Assembly (NCBI RefSeq): GCF_900156335.1
Contig: NZ_FTMZ01000026.1
Location: 10,323 to 60,970 of the forward strand
DNA length: 50,648 nucleotides
Origin: Sphaerotilus natans
Lineage (GTDB): Bacteria > Pseudomonadota > Gammaproteobacteria > Burkholderiales > Burkholderiaceae_C
Direction: 5' to 3'
Shown here: piece by piece, positions 25,330 to 33,656 of the stretch
How positions within the stretch are numbered: the first letter of the stretch is position 1
How the letters are laid out: each line of letters starts with the position of its first letter
Notes under the pieces: generated by a model
What the model was told of the DNA's origin: nothing
The model's input: the letters and a program-made list of their open reading frames with translations, nothing else
Database searches by the model: none
Made by a program: the position numbers and the translations under genes

Positions 25330-26044
25330 CGGCCGGCGCCCCCTTCGTCTCCGCCAGACCTGCCAGATCCGCCAGATGGCCGCGCGGCAGCGGCCGGCGA
25401 GGAATGCGCAGCGGCACCGCGTAGGCATCGCGGTCTGGCCGGGCCTCGCACGCTGCCGCCGAGCGCGCCATCGCGCGCGGCAGCGTCGCCATGCGGAAAT
25501 CCTTGAGCACCAGACGGGCACGCTCGCTGAAGGCGATGCGCTCGGCCAGCCCGTTGAAGCCACCGTTGATGCGCCGGGTGATCTCGCGGTCGTCGAGCAG
25601 CTCGGCCAGCGCGTTCAGGCCCTGGCTGTGCCAGTACAGGCCCGCCACCGACAGGCCGACCTCGGGGGTGGCGGCGCGATCGGGCTGCGCGATCAGGTCC
25701 AGGCCCAGCAACTGGCCGTAGCGCTTGTAGTTGGCCCGACCGGTGATCTGGATCGGGCCGCGGCCGCGGTAGAGATGGCCGTCGCCCGGGCGCAGATTGC
25801 CCAGCCGCACCGACAGATCGGTGACCGGCTCATAGCGCTTCTGCTGGGCCGTCGGCCCCCAGATCTCCTCCATGTGGCGGAACTGGCCTGATTCATGCGC
25901 CAGCTGGCCCAGGAAGGCCGCCGCGCGGCGCGGGGTGTGAATGCTGTAGATCTGCAGCGTGCGGTTGATCGCCGGCAGGAAGCGGCTGCGTCGCTCGGCC
26001 GGCATCTGCGGCATGATCGCCTTCAGGTGGGCATCGGTCAGCAT
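25307..26044 (-). CDS. GH19 chitinase/endolysin-like protein
   Basis: A 245-residue glycoside hydrolase family 19-like protein. FLGQLAHESGQFRHMEE holds the probable catalytic Glu51 and second acid near 60. The family signature LYRGRGPIQITGRANYKRYG is intact, and INGGFNGLAERIAF follows. There is no signal peptide or peptidoglycan-binding domain, and the C-terminal 50 residues are Arg/Pro/Ala-rich and unrecognised. Proteins like this are phage endolysins or secreted muramidase/chitinase effectors. No phage gene, holin or secretion gene lies nearby. The start has a strong Shine-Dalgarno (GGAGG about eight bases before ATG). Confidence 0.8.
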   Translation of the reverse strand: MLTDAHLKAIMPQMPAERRSRFLPAINRTLQIYSIHTPRRAAAFLGQLAHESGQFRHMEEIWGPTAQQKRYEPVTDLSVRLGNLRPGDGHLYRGRGPIQITGRANYKRYGQLLGLDLIAQPDRAATPEVGLSVAGLYWHSQGLNALAELLDDREITRRINGGFNGLAERIAFSERARLVLKDFRMATLPRAMARSAAACEARPDRDAYAVPLRIPRRPLPRGHLADLAGLAETKGAPAATGSAAD

Positions 26045-26194
26045 GGGTGTGGTCCTCCTTGGGTCGTCGGGCCTGGGGCCGTGTCATGGAAACGACGGCG
26101 ACTCTGTCCCGGAGGGGGTGACACCTCAAGCGTCAATATTCACGCCTGCCGCGGCACGGGTGTACGGGCGGGTAACTTCCTGAAGAAGTGTGTC

Positions 26195-26974
26195 TCAGCC
26201 CGGCAGCGCGAACATCCGCGAGGCGTTGTCCCAGGTCGCGCGCGCGACCGTCTCCAGATCCAGCCCCTTGATCTCGGCGAGCTGCCGGGCCACGAAGGGC
26301 ACCAGCGCCGGGGTGTTGAGCTTGCCGCGGTGCGGCGCTGGCGCCAGGTAGGGGCTGTCGGTCTCGATCAGGCAGCGCTCCAGCGGCACCAGCGCGGCGA
26401 TGTCGCGCAGGTAGGCCGCATTCTTGAAGGTCAGGATGCCCGAGAAGGAGATCGAGAAGTTCAGGTCCAGCGCGGCGCGGGCGACCTCGGCCGTCTCGGT
26501 GAAGCAGTGGAAGACGCCGCCGACCTCGGCCGCGTTCTCCTCGCGCAGGATGCGCAGCGTGTCCTCGGCGGCGCTGCGGGTGTGGATGACCAGCGGGCGG
26601 CCGAGCTCGCGCGCGGCGCGCACATGGATGCGCAGACGCTCGCGCTGCCATTCCATGTCGGCCAGCGTGCGCTCGCCCAGGCGGTAGTAGTCCAGGCCGC
26701 ACTCGCCCACCGCCACCACCCGGTCGCGCCGGCCCAGGCGCACCAGCTCGGCCACGTCGGGCTCGTGCACGTCCTCGTTGTCCGGATGGACGCCGACGGT
26801 GCACCAGAGAAAGTCATGCTGCGCGGCCAGCGCGTGCACGGTGTCGAACTCCTCGATCGTCGTGCAGATGACGATCGCGCGCTCCACCTGCGCCGCGCGC
26901 ATCGCCGCGCGGATGTCGTCCCAGCGCTCGCGCAGCTCGGGAAAAGTCAGGTGGCAGTGGGTATCGATGAACAT
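26195..26974 (-). CDS. ycfH: TatD-family metal-dependent hydrolase
   Basis: A 259-residue TIM-barrel metallohydrolase related to TatD DNases. Metal ligands are in IDTHCHL (His6, His8), VGECGLDYYR (Glu near 93), LVIHTRS, VFHCFTE and CLIETDSPYLAP. Family members act as 3'-5' exonucleases or D-aminoacyl-ester hydrolases; the role of this one is unproven. It closes the mltG-tmk-holB-pilZ-tatD run, an order common in gamma- and betaproteobacteria, 34 bases after pilZ. Confidence 0.9.
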   Translation of the reverse strand: MFIDTHCHLTFPELRERWDDIRAAMRAAQVERAIVICTTIEEFDTVHALAAQHDFLWCTVGVHPDNEDVHEPDVAELVRLGRRDRVVAVGECGLDYYRLGERTLADMEWQRERLRIHVRAARELGRPLVIHTRSAAEDTLRILREENAAEVGGVFHCFTETAEVARAALDLNFSISFSGILTFKNAAYLRDIAALVPLERCLIETDSPYLAPAPHRGKLNTPALVPFVARQLAEIKGLDLETVARATWDNASRMFALPG

Positions 26975-27008
26975 GGGGGCAGGAATGGAAGCGAAGTCGG
27001 ATCAGGGG

Positions 27009-27422
27009 TCAGATGGTCTGCGTCGGCTTGGGCGAGTGGATCGCGGTGCCGAGAATTTCCTCGATGCGCACCCGCAGCACCCGGGTCTTCTCGTCGACCG
27101 GAAAGCGCACGCCCACGCCCTGGACGCGCCCGCCCGAGGCATTCGGCGGCGTGACCCAGGCGACCTTGCCGGCCACCGGATAGCGCTGGGGATCCTCGGG
27201 CAGCGTCAGCAGCAGGTAGACATCGTCGCCCAGCCGGTAGTCGCGCTGGGTCGGCACGAAGAGGCCGCCCTCGGCAAACAGCGGGATGTAGGCTGCGTAG
27301 AGCGCGCCCTTTTCCTTGAAGGCCAGCTGGATGACGCTGGGCCGCGGTGCGGGTGGCGAAGTGGCGCCAGCGGCGGGCTGAAGCGGCATCGAGCCGGACC
27401 GGGAATTGAATTCGCTGCTCAT
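27009..27422 (-). CDS. pilZ: PilZ domain type IV pilus protein
   Basis: A 137-residue PilZ-domain protein. VIQLAFKEKGALYAAYIPLF precedes EGGLFVPTQRDYRLGDDVYLLL, and VAGKVAWVTPPNASGGRVQGVGVRF is the conserved barrel end. The RxxxR c-di-GMP motif is absent, as in classical PilZ proteins of pilus assembly. The first 27 residues are a Ser/Pro/Ala-rich extension. Location between holB and tatD is the usual one for pilZ. The start is the first ATG (MSSEFNS). Confidence 0.9.
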   Translation of the reverse strand: MSSEFNSRSGSMPLQPAAGATSPPAPRPSVIQLAFKEKGALYAAYIPLFAEGGLFVPTQRDYRLGDDVYLLLTLPEDPQRYPVAGKVAWVTPPNASGGRVQGVGVRFPVDEKTRVLRVRIEEILGTAIHSPKPTQTI

Positions 27423-27493
27423 GGGGATGCTTGATCGGGGGAGTGCACAGAAGGGTAATGCATCGTTCGGCGCAACGGCGGGCCGCCTGAAGC

Positions 27494-28522
27494 TCAGAGC
27501 GGCCGCGACCGTGCGTCCAGCGCGCTGCGGGTGCGCTGCAGCAGCGCCTCGATCGCCAGCGGCGCGCTCCACGGGTGATCGGCCTGAGCCGCGCGGGTGC
27601 GCAGCCAGGCGGCGGTCTCGGTCAGAGCGGCGATCATGCGCTCGGTCGCCACCGGCCCCTTCGGCGGCTCGAGCTGCGGGAAGGCGCGCGCCGGCAAGCC
27701 GAGCGCCTGACGCAGCCGGTCCTCGCACAGGCGCTGCAGCGCCTCGACCAGCACCGGCAGCGGCCAGCCGGCCAGGCCGGCGCCGTCGCCCTGCAGCACC
27801 TGCGAGGGGAAGCGCCGCCAGGCCTCGGCATCGCGGCCCTCGCGGGCCTGCTCGAGCGCACGCAGCGGCTCGCCGCCACAGGCATCGAGCACGATGGCCG
27901 CATCCTGCAGCCCTTGCGCCTGCAGCCAGGCCAGCGCGGCCTCGCGGTCCGGGCGCGGCAGCACCACGCTCTGGCAGCGGCTGCGCAGGGTCGGCAGCAG
28001 CGCCTGGGGCGCGCCGCAGCCCAGCACGAAGCGCATCGGGCCGGGTGGCTCTTCCAGCGTCTTCAGCAGCGCATTGGCCGCGACCAGATTGAGCTCCTCG
28101 GCCGGATGGATGAGCAGCACCTTCAGGCCCGCCCGCGACGGGGTCAGACCGATGAACTCGAGCGCCGCGCGCACCGCGTCGACCTTGATCTCGCGGCTGG
28201 GCTTGCGGGTCTTGGCGCTGCCGCTCTCGCCGGCCTCGTCGGCGGGCAGGCCGGCGGCGGCCCGCAGCGACTCCGGCACCAGCAGGCGCAGGTCCGGGTG
28301 CGAGCGCTCGTCCACCAGATGGCAGCCGCCGCAACGGCCGCAGGCCAGGCCGCCCGGCCGCTGGCTCGCCGGGGTCTCGCACAGCCAGGCCCGGGCCAGC
28401 GCGATCGAGAAGTCCAGCGGCCCGCGGTCCTGCGCGCCCTGCACCAGCAGCGCATGGGCCTGCTGGCGCGCCAGGGCCTCGCGCAGCGGTGCGTCCAGCC
28501 AGGGATGCAGCGCCGCACTCAC
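27494..28522 (-). CDS. holB: DNA polymerase III subunit delta'
   Basis: A 342-residue clamp-loader subunit. It has the AAA+ fold without a working Walker A ([12 protein letters not shown] where DnaX has GTRGVGKTT), as expected for delta'. The zinc cysteines are [12 protein letters not shown], the sensor region is [22 protein letters not shown], and [25 protein letters not shown] is the family block. The start is GTG overlapping the tmk stop (GTGA), which fixes the N-terminus as [10 protein letters not shown]. It contains a small acidic-basic insert ([15 protein letters not shown]). Confidence 0.92.
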   Translation of the reverse strand: MSAALHPWLDAPLREALARQQAHALLVQGAQDRGPLDFSIALARAWLCETPASQRPGGLACGRCGGCHLVDERSHPDLRLLVPESLRAAAGLPADEAGESGSAKTRKPSREIKVDAVRAALEFIGLTPSRAGLKVLLIHPAEELNLVAANALLKTLEEPPGPMRFVLGCGAPQALLPTLRSRCQSVVLPRPDREAALAWLQAQGLQDAAIVLDACGGEPLRALEQAREGRDAEAWRRFPSQVLQGDGAGLAGWPLPVLVEALQRLCEDRLRQALGLPARAFPQLEPPKGPVATERMIAALTETAAWLRTRAAQADHPWSAPLAIEALLQRTRSALDARSRPL

Positions 28523-29166
28523 CACCCGCGCGCCTCCAGCGCGGCGTCGATCTGCGCGGCGACCGCCTCGGGCGTGCATTCCGCGTCGATGCGGGCGACA
28601 CGCCGAGGCGCAGCGCCGAAGCGCAGCGCATAGCCCTGGCGCACCGCGGTGAAGAAGGCGATGTCCTCGCTCTCGAAGCGGTCGGGCGCGCGGGCGGCGG
28701 CGCGGCGGCGCGCGGCAATCTCGGGCGCCAGATCGAACCAGAAGGTCAGATCCGGCTGGCGGCCCTGCTGGACCCAGTGCTCGAGCTGCGCCAGCACCGT
28801 CAGGTCGAAGCCGCGCCCACCGCCCTGGTAGGCGAAGGTCGCATCGGTGAAGCGGTCGCACAGCACCACCGCGCCGCGCGCCAGCGCCGGCTCCACCACC
28901 TCGCGCAGATGATCGCGCCGCGCGGCGAAGACCAGCAGCGTCTCGGTCAGCGTGTCCATCGTGCGGTGCAGCACCAGCTCGCGCAGCGATTCGGCCAGCG
29001 GCGTGCCGCCGGGCTCGCGGGTGCGCACCACCTCCAGGCCGGCCGCACGCCAGCGCGCGGCCACCCGCTCGACCTGGGTGGACTTGCCGGCACCGTCGAT
29101 GCCCTCGATGGTGATGAAGCGTCCGGCCAGCAAGGCAGGATCAGGAGCGGCACAGGACTGGGACAT
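28519..29166 (-). CDS. tmk: thymidylate kinase
   Basis: A 215-residue dTMP kinase, making dTDP for DNA synthesis. The P-loop is [10 protein letters not shown] (21-30), the dTMP-binding region is [13 protein letters not shown], and [16 protein letters not shown] carries the conserved Asp-Arg. The lid region is [16 protein letters not shown]. It is coupled to holB by a four-base overlap and follows mltG after 77 bases. Confidence 0.94.
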   Translation of the reverse strand: MSQSCAAPDPALLAGRFITIEGIDGAGKSTQVERVAARWRAAGLEVVRTREPGGTPLAESLRELVLHRTMDTLTETLLVFAARRDHLREVVEPALARGAVVLCDRFTDATFAYQGGGRGFDLTVLAQLEHWVQQGRQPDLTFWFDLAPEIAARRRAAARAPDRFESEDIAFFTAVRQGYALRFGAAPRRVARIDAECTPEAVAAQIDAALEARGW

Positions 29167-29168
29167 GA

Positions 29169-29195
29169 AGCGGTGAAGTCGGAGCGGTGAAGTCG
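29169..29195. repeat. 13-base direct repeat in the mltG-tmk gap
   Basis: AGCGGTGAAGTCG occurs at 29169-29181 and 29183-29195, one base apart, immediately upstream of the tmk start. On the mRNA strand this is CGACTTCACCGCT twice. Function unknown; a slippage duplication is the simplest view. Confidence 0.6.
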
Positions 29196-29243
29196 ACTGG
29201 AAACGACGGAAGAAGAGAGAGGCGGCCAGGCTCGGCGCGGGGC

Positions 29244-30275
29244 TCAGCGGGCGGTCGCGCCGCGCTGGTAGCGGTCGACGGCGCGATTATGGTCGGCCAG
29301 CGTCTCGCTGAACTGGCTGCTGCCGTCGCCACGCGCGACGAAGTAGAGCGCGCGGCTGGCTGCGGGCCAGATCGCCGCCTCCAGCGACTGCTGGCCCGGC
29401 ATCGCGATCGGCGTCGGTGGCAGCCCCTTGCGGGTGTAGGTGTTGAACGGGGTGTCGGCCTGCAGGTCGCGCTTGCGCAGATTGCCGTCGAAGGACGGCC
29501 CCAGACTGTAGATCACCGTCGGATCGGTCTGCAGCGGCATGCCGATTCTCAGCCGGTTGATGAAGACGGACGCGACCAGCGGCCGGTCCTCGTGGCGGCC
29601 GGTCTCCTTCTCGATGATCGAGGCCAGCGTCAGCAGCTCGGCCGGATCGCGCAGCGGCGAGTCGGCCGGGCGCTGGGCCCAGACGGCCTGCAGCCGGCGC
29701 TCCATCGCCGCATGCGCGCGGCGCAGCACCGCCAGATCGCTGCTGCCCGGCGCATAGGCGTAGGTGTCGGGAAAGAAGCGGCCCTCGGCGGCGGTGCCGG
29801 CCGCAGCGCCGATCGCGCGCATCAGCTGCTCGTCGCTCATCGCGCTGCTGTCGGGCCGCAGCGCCGGCGCGCGTGCCAGCTCGGCGCGCAGCTGGCGCAG
29901 CGTCCAGCCCTCGATCAGCCGCACCCGCGCCAGCGTCTGGTCGCCGTCGACCAGCTTGCGCAGCAGCTCGCGCGGGCTGGTGCCGGGCTCGATCTCGTAG
30001 CTGCCGGCGCGGATCAGCCGGGCATCGCCCGACCAGCGGAACCACTGGTACAGCAGCCAGGGCGAGACCTGCAGGCCGGCCTCGACCGCGTCGGCGGCGA
30101 TCTGGCGCGGCGAGCGCCCGGGCTGCACATCCAGCTCGACCGCACCGCCCGACTGGCCCGGCGGCGACGCCTGGGGCATTGGCGACAGCACCCAGCTGGC
30201 GGCGGCGGCCAGCGCCAGAACCAGGGCGATGGCGAGCGTGGCCCCGCCGATCACCCAGCGACGAAACCGTTTCAT
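29244..30275 (-). CDS. mltG: endolytic murein transglycosylase MltG
   Basis: A 343-residue inner-membrane enzyme that ends growing glycan strands. One membrane helix lies at about 8-29 ([23 protein letters not shown]). A LysM-like region follows, then the YceG catalytic domain: [12 protein letters not shown] holds the catalytic Glu, and [22 protein letters not shown]-like [18 protein letters not shown] and [22 protein letters not shown] are family hallmarks. The start (MKRFRRW) is chosen because it places basic residues directly before the helix. It is divergent from ygfZ, the common arrangement in related bacteria. Confidence 0.94.
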   Translation of the reverse strand: MKRFRRWVIGGATLAIALVLALAAAASWVLSPMPQASPPGQSGGAVELDVQPGRSPRQIAADAVEAGLQVSPWLLYQWFRWSGDARLIRAGSYEIEPGTSPRELLRKLVDGDQTLARVRLIEGWTLRQLRAELARAPALRPDSSAMSDEQLMRAIGAAAGTAAEGRFFPDTYAYAPGSSDLAVLRRAHAAMERRLQAVWAQRPADSPLRDPAELLTLASIIEKETGRHEDRPLVASVFINRLRIGMPLQTDPTVIYSLGPSFDGNLRKRDLQADTPFNTYTRKGLPPTPIAMPGQQSLEAAIWPAASRALYFVARGDGSSQFSETLADHNRAVDRYQRGATAR

Positions 30276-30321
30276 GACAGAGTGACAGCACGATGCATAG
30301 CCGCTCATCATAATGACGCGC

Positions 30322-31308
30322 ATGGACACCTCGACCCCGAACTCTCCCCTGCCGTCCGGCGGTGCCTGCCGCCTGAGCGACCGTGGCGTCATTCGCGCCG
30401 TCGGCGCCGATGCCGCCAGCTTCCTGCACGGCCAGCTCAGCAACGATGTCAGCCGGCTCGGCAGCGCCCAGGCGCGTCTGGGCGCCTACTGCAGCCCGCA
30501 GGGCCGCATGCTCGCCAGCCTGGTCTTTGCCCGCAGCGGCCCCGAGGAGCTGTGGCTGAGCCTGAGCGCCGATGTGCTGGCGCCCACGCTCAAGCGTCTG
30601 TCGATGTTCGTGCTGCGCGCCAAGGCTAGGCTGTCGGACGCCAGCGCCGAGCTGGCAGTGGTCGGCCTGGCGGGCACCAGCGCCGCAGCCTGGCTGGGCG
30701 AAGGCGCACCGGCCACGCCCTGGGACAAGGCCGATCGCGACGGCGCGATGGTCATCCGGCTGCAGCCAGCCCGGCTGGACGGGGCCGAAGTGCCGGCCTG
30801 GCTGTGGATCGGCCCGGTCGCGCAGGCCGAGGCGCTGCTGGCCGCACTGCCGGCACTGCAGCCCGCGCAGTGGGCGCGCCTGGAGCTGGCCACCGGCGTG
30901 GCACAGGTGACGGCCGCGACCTCCGGCCAGTTCGTGCCGCAGATGCTGAACTACGAGCTGGTCGGCGGCGTCGACTTCCGCAAGGGCTGCTATCCCGGCC
31001 AGGAAGTGGTGGCGCGCAGCCAGTACCTGGGCAAGCTCAAGCGGCGCGGCTTCCTGCTCGGTGCCGCGGTGCCGATGCAGCCCGGCCAGGAGATCTTCTG
31101 GAGCGAGGATGCCGGCCAGCCCGCCGGCGTGATCGCCGCGGCGGCGCCGGAGCTGTCCGGCAGCGGCCATGCGGCGCTGGCCGAGATGAAGATCGCGGTC
31201 ACGCAGTCGGGCACGCTGCACCTGGGCGCGGCCGACGGCCCGCCGCTGGCGCTGCTGCCGCTGCCCTACGCGCTGCCGCACGAGAGCGCGGCGGCGACAT
31301 CGGCTTGA
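30322..31308 (+). CDS. ygfZ: folate-binding protein YgfZ
   Basis: A 328-residue GcvT-like protein that assists iron-sulfur enzyme maturation using tetrahydrofolate. The hallmark KGCYPGQEVVARSQYLGKLKRR is present (as KGCYPGQE then VVARSQYLG), and the N-terminal FLHGQLSNDVSRL and YCSPQGRMLASL match. An earlier ATG at 30313 is possible, but it overlaps a CATAAT (30309-30314) that looks like a -10 box. Transcription would then begin near 30322, making a leaderless mRNA plausible. It is followed by DUF4936 after seven bases. Confidence 0.92.
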   Translation: MDTSTPNSPLPSGGACRLSDRGVIRAVGADAASFLHGQLSNDVSRLGSAQARLGAYCSPQGRMLASLVFARSGPEELWLSLSADVLAPTLKRLSMFVLRAKARLSDASAELAVVGLAGTSAAAWLGEGAPATPWDKADRDGAMVIRLQPARLDGAEVPAWLWIGPVAQAEALLAALPALQPAQWARLELATGVAQVTAATSGQFVPQMLNYELVGGVDFRKGCYPGQEVVARSQYLGKLKRRGFLLGAAVPMQPGQEIFWSEDAGQPAGVIAAAAPELSGSGHAALAEMKIAVTQSGTLHLGAADGPPLALLPLPYALPHESAAATSA

Positions 31309-31315
31309 CGCCCGC

Positions 31316-31639
31316 GTGGAGCTCTACATCTACTACCGCATCGCCGAGAGCGATGCCCAGGCCTTTGCCGCCGAGCTGGACGCGCTGGTACCTCGGCTGA
31401 CGGCCCGCTGTCCGGGCCTGCGCAGCCGGTGGTTGAGAAGGCCGGAATCCCGTGATGGAATGCTCACCATCATGGAGATCCACCACCATCCGGACGGCCT
31501 CCCAGCGGCGATGGTGAGGGATATTGAAGATCTGCTGTCGTCGTGGCCCGCCTCGCGGGTCGGTCCGCGGCATGTCGAAGCCTTCACCGAACTGCCCCAC
31601 TCCACCCACCCCGATGTGCATCGCCGTTCTTGCGATTGA
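31316..31639 (+). CDS. DUF4936 family protein
   Basis: A 107-residue protein beginning with a GTG start and MELYIYYRI, the usual start of this small betaproteobacterial family found behind ygfZ. It is a compact alpha/beta protein (RLTARCPGLRSRWLRRPE, LTIMEIHHHPDG, VGPRHVEAFTEL). The function is not known. The 3' end overlaps the NRDE gene by 26 bases in another frame. Confidence 0.82.
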   Translation: MELYIYYRIAESDAQAFAAELDALVPRLTARCPGLRSRWLRRPESRDGMLTIMEIHHHPDGLPAAMVRDIEDLLSSWPASRVGPRHVEAFTELPHSTHPDVHRRSCD

Positions 31640-32654
31640 CCACAGCCGACGCTTTCCGCTGGTGCTTGTCTCGAACCGCGACGAGTTCTTCGACCGGCCG
31701 GCGACGCGCATGGGCTGGTGGATGCCGCCGGCCAGCGAGACCGAGGTGCTGTCGGGGCGCGACCAGTCCTCGGGCGGCACCTGGCTGGGCCTGAGCTCGG
31801 CCGGCCGGCTGGCGCTGCTGACCAATGTGCGCGACCCGTCGCGCCATGAGGACACGGCGCCCTCGCGCGGCCGCCTGGTGCCGGAATGGCTGACGACCGA
31901 CAGCCCGCCCGACCGCTTCTGGGTGCGCAGCGCGCTGCGCGGCCACAACGGCTTCAACCTGATCGCCGCCGACTTCGCGCGTGGCGACTGCTGGTGGATG
32001 AGCAACCATGCCCGCTCGCCGGTGCGTCTGGAGCGCGGCCTGTTCGGCCTGTCCAATGGCGGACTCGACGAACCGTGGCCCAAGGTCTCGCGGCTGCGTG
32101 CCCAGGTCGATGCCGCGATGGCCACCGCCACCGCCGAGGCGGCCGACAGCGCCCCGACCGCGCCGGCCGCCGACCTGCTGGCCCAGCAGCTGCTGACGCT
32201 CCTGGCCGATCGCCAGATCGCGCCCGATGCGCAGCTGCCCTCGACCGGCGTGCCGCTGGCACTCGAGCGCGAGCTGTCCTCGATCTTCGTGCGCACCGCC
32301 GACGGCCGCTACGGCACCCGCTGCTCGACGGTGCTGATCACCGAGCGGGTCGGCCGCCATCTGCTGACCCAGGTCTACGAGCGCAGCCATCCGGCCGGCC
32401 CCGGCCTGGCGCTGATGCGCCGGGCCACGCTGAAGGACTGGCCGCCGCGCTACCAGACCGAACCGGTGCTGGTCGAGACGCGCATGCGCGCGCATCGCGG
32501 CAGCCTCGATTCGCCGGTGCGCGACGAGGCGCTCGACGAGCGCGACAGCGCCGAGGCCGCCGCCGCACCGGCCGCCCGGGTGGTCATGCCCCGGGTGCGC
32601 GGTCTGCTCAAGCCGGCCCGCCCGAGAGCGCCTGTCAACCCTTCCCGGCGCTGA
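31614..32654 (+). CDS. NRDE (TANGO2-like) family protein
   Basis: A 346-residue NRDE protein. MCIAVLAIDH exposes Cys2 after Met removal, and the name-giving VSNRDEF follows with ATRMGWWMP and GRDQSSGGTWLGLS. This resembles an N-terminal-nucleophile amidohydrolase fold; the eukaryotic relative TANGO2 is linked to lipid/heme metabolism. A reaction is not established. A low-complexity Ala-rich segment (TATAEAADSAPTAPAAD) is an unusual insert, and the C-terminal 60 residues are Arg/Ala-rich. Its last 20 bases overlap the convergent thioesterase-acetyltransferase gene. Confidence 0.88.
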   Translation: MCIAVLAIDHSRRFPLVLVSNRDEFFDRPATRMGWWMPPASETEVLSGRDQSSGGTWLGLSSAGRLALLTNVRDPSRHEDTAPSRGRLVPEWLTTDSPPDRFWVRSALRGHNGFNLIAADFARGDCWWMSNHARSPVRLERGLFGLSNGGLDEPWPKVSRLRAQVDAAMATATAEAADSAPTAPAADLLAQQLLTLLADRQIAPDAQLPSTGVPLALERELSSIFVRTADGRYGTRCSTVLITERVGRHLLTQVYERSHPAGPGLALMRRATLKDWPPRYQTEPVLVETRMRAHRGSLDSPVRDEALDERDSAEAAAAPAARVVMPRVRGLLKPARPRAPVNPSRR

Positions 32655-33519
32655 GATCGTCCAGGCGGCGCACCATCGTCACATGCACGATGCCCGCCTC
32701 CTCGTGATGCGGCCCGGTCTCGGCGAAGCCGAAGCGGCGGTAGAACGGCACCGCCGACGCCTGGGCATGCAGTAGCACGGTGTGGTCGCCCTGATCGTGC
32801 GCGGCCTGCAGCAGCGCGCGCACCACCCGGCTGCCGACCGAGCTGCCCCGCATCGACGCCACCACCGCCATGCGCCCCATGCGCGAGACGCCCGGCTCCA
32901 GCCGGGTCAGCCGGCCGGTGGCCAGCGGCATGCCCAGGTGGTTGATGACCAGCGCGTGCACGGCGGTCTGGTCGGCCTCGTCGAGCTCCAGATCCTTCGG
33001 AATGCCCTGCTCGCGCACGAAGACTTCCTCGCGGACCTCGCGGGCTGACAGCCCGAGCTGCGGCCAGGGGCCGACCTGGATGTCGAGCATTTCGGCGCCG
33101 GCCTCGAAGTCGAGCACCAGATCGCGCAGGCTGATCGGGATCGGCCGGCTCTGCTGGGTCTGCGGATCGGCGAAGACATAGACCAGCTCGCCGCTGACCA
33201 GCAGCGTGTCGGCCCGGTAGGCCTCGCAGTGCATGCGCATCGAGGTGTTGCCGATGTGCTCGCAGCGCACATGGATGTCGAGCAGCTCGTCGTAGCGTGC
33301 GCTGGCGTGGTAGTCGAGCGTGGTCTTGCGTACATAGAGATCGCCACCGAGCCGCGCCATCGCCGATTCGTAGGGCAGACCCATCGCGCGCCAGTACTCG
33401 CCCATCGCGGTGTCGAAATACATCAGGTAGTGGCCGTTGAAGACGATGCGCTGGGCATCGACCTCGGCCCAGCGCACGCGCAGGCGGTGGGTAAAGCGGT
33501 GGTGTCGTCGCAAGGTCAT
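32635..33519 (-). CDS. fused acyl-CoA thioesterase (YbgC/4HBT) and GNAT acetyltransferase
   Basis: A 294-residue two-domain protein. Residues 1-140 are a hotdog thioesterase: RVRWAEVDAQRIVFNGHYL holds the catalytic Asp, with YDELLDIHVRCEHIGNTS after it. Residues 150-290 are a GNAT domain: VREEVFVREQGIPKDLELDEAD, then ATGRLTRLEP, MGRMAVVASMRGSSVGSRVVRALL (acetyl-CoA pyrophosphate loop) and VPFYRRFGFAETG. The frame is continuous with no internal stop or obvious start. The start ATG has GGAAGG seven bases upstream. The link suggests one enzyme supplies or removes acyl groups near the other, but the substrate is unknown. Confidence 0.87.
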   Translation of the reverse strand: MTLRRHHRFTHRLRVRWAEVDAQRIVFNGHYLMYFDTAMGEYWRAMGLPYESAMARLGGDLYVRKTTLDYHASARYDELLDIHVRCEHIGNTSMRMHCEAYRADTLLVSGELVYVFADPQTQQSRPIPISLRDLVLDFEAGAEMLDIQVGPWPQLGLSAREVREEVFVREQGIPKDLELDEADQTAVHALVINHLGMPLATGRLTRLEPGVSRMGRMAVVASMRGSSVGSRVVRALLQAAHDQGDHTVLLHAQASAVPFYRRFGFAETGPHHEEAGIVHVTMVRRLDDLSAGKG

Positions 33520-33645
33520 CGCGGGCCTTCCATTTGTATCAGATTTGTTCGCGCTTAAGCCGATGCTGAGCATGAATGGCGATCGCCGGCGATCCGGGAA
33601 AACCTTAATTTTTGGTCTCCAGACTGCCATGAAACCGACATGCAC

Positions 33646-33650
33646 GGAGG
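33646..33650 (+). promoter_or_regulatory. Shine-Dalgarno GGAGG that decides the opgG start
   Basis: GGAGG lies six bases before CTG at 33657, the spacing expected of a working ribosome-binding site. No ATG, GTG or TTG occurs in the opgG frame between its upstream stop (33630-33632) and a TTG at 33744 inside the signal peptide. The ATG codons at 33629 and 33640 are in other frames. Confidence 0.5.
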
Positions 33651-33656
33651 CTGGCT

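Noticed and set aside
25307..26044. Prophage remnant around the GH19 gene
   Set aside because: No integrase, holin, capsid or tail gene and no attachment-site repeats are seen nearby; flanking genes are ordinary housekeeping genes.
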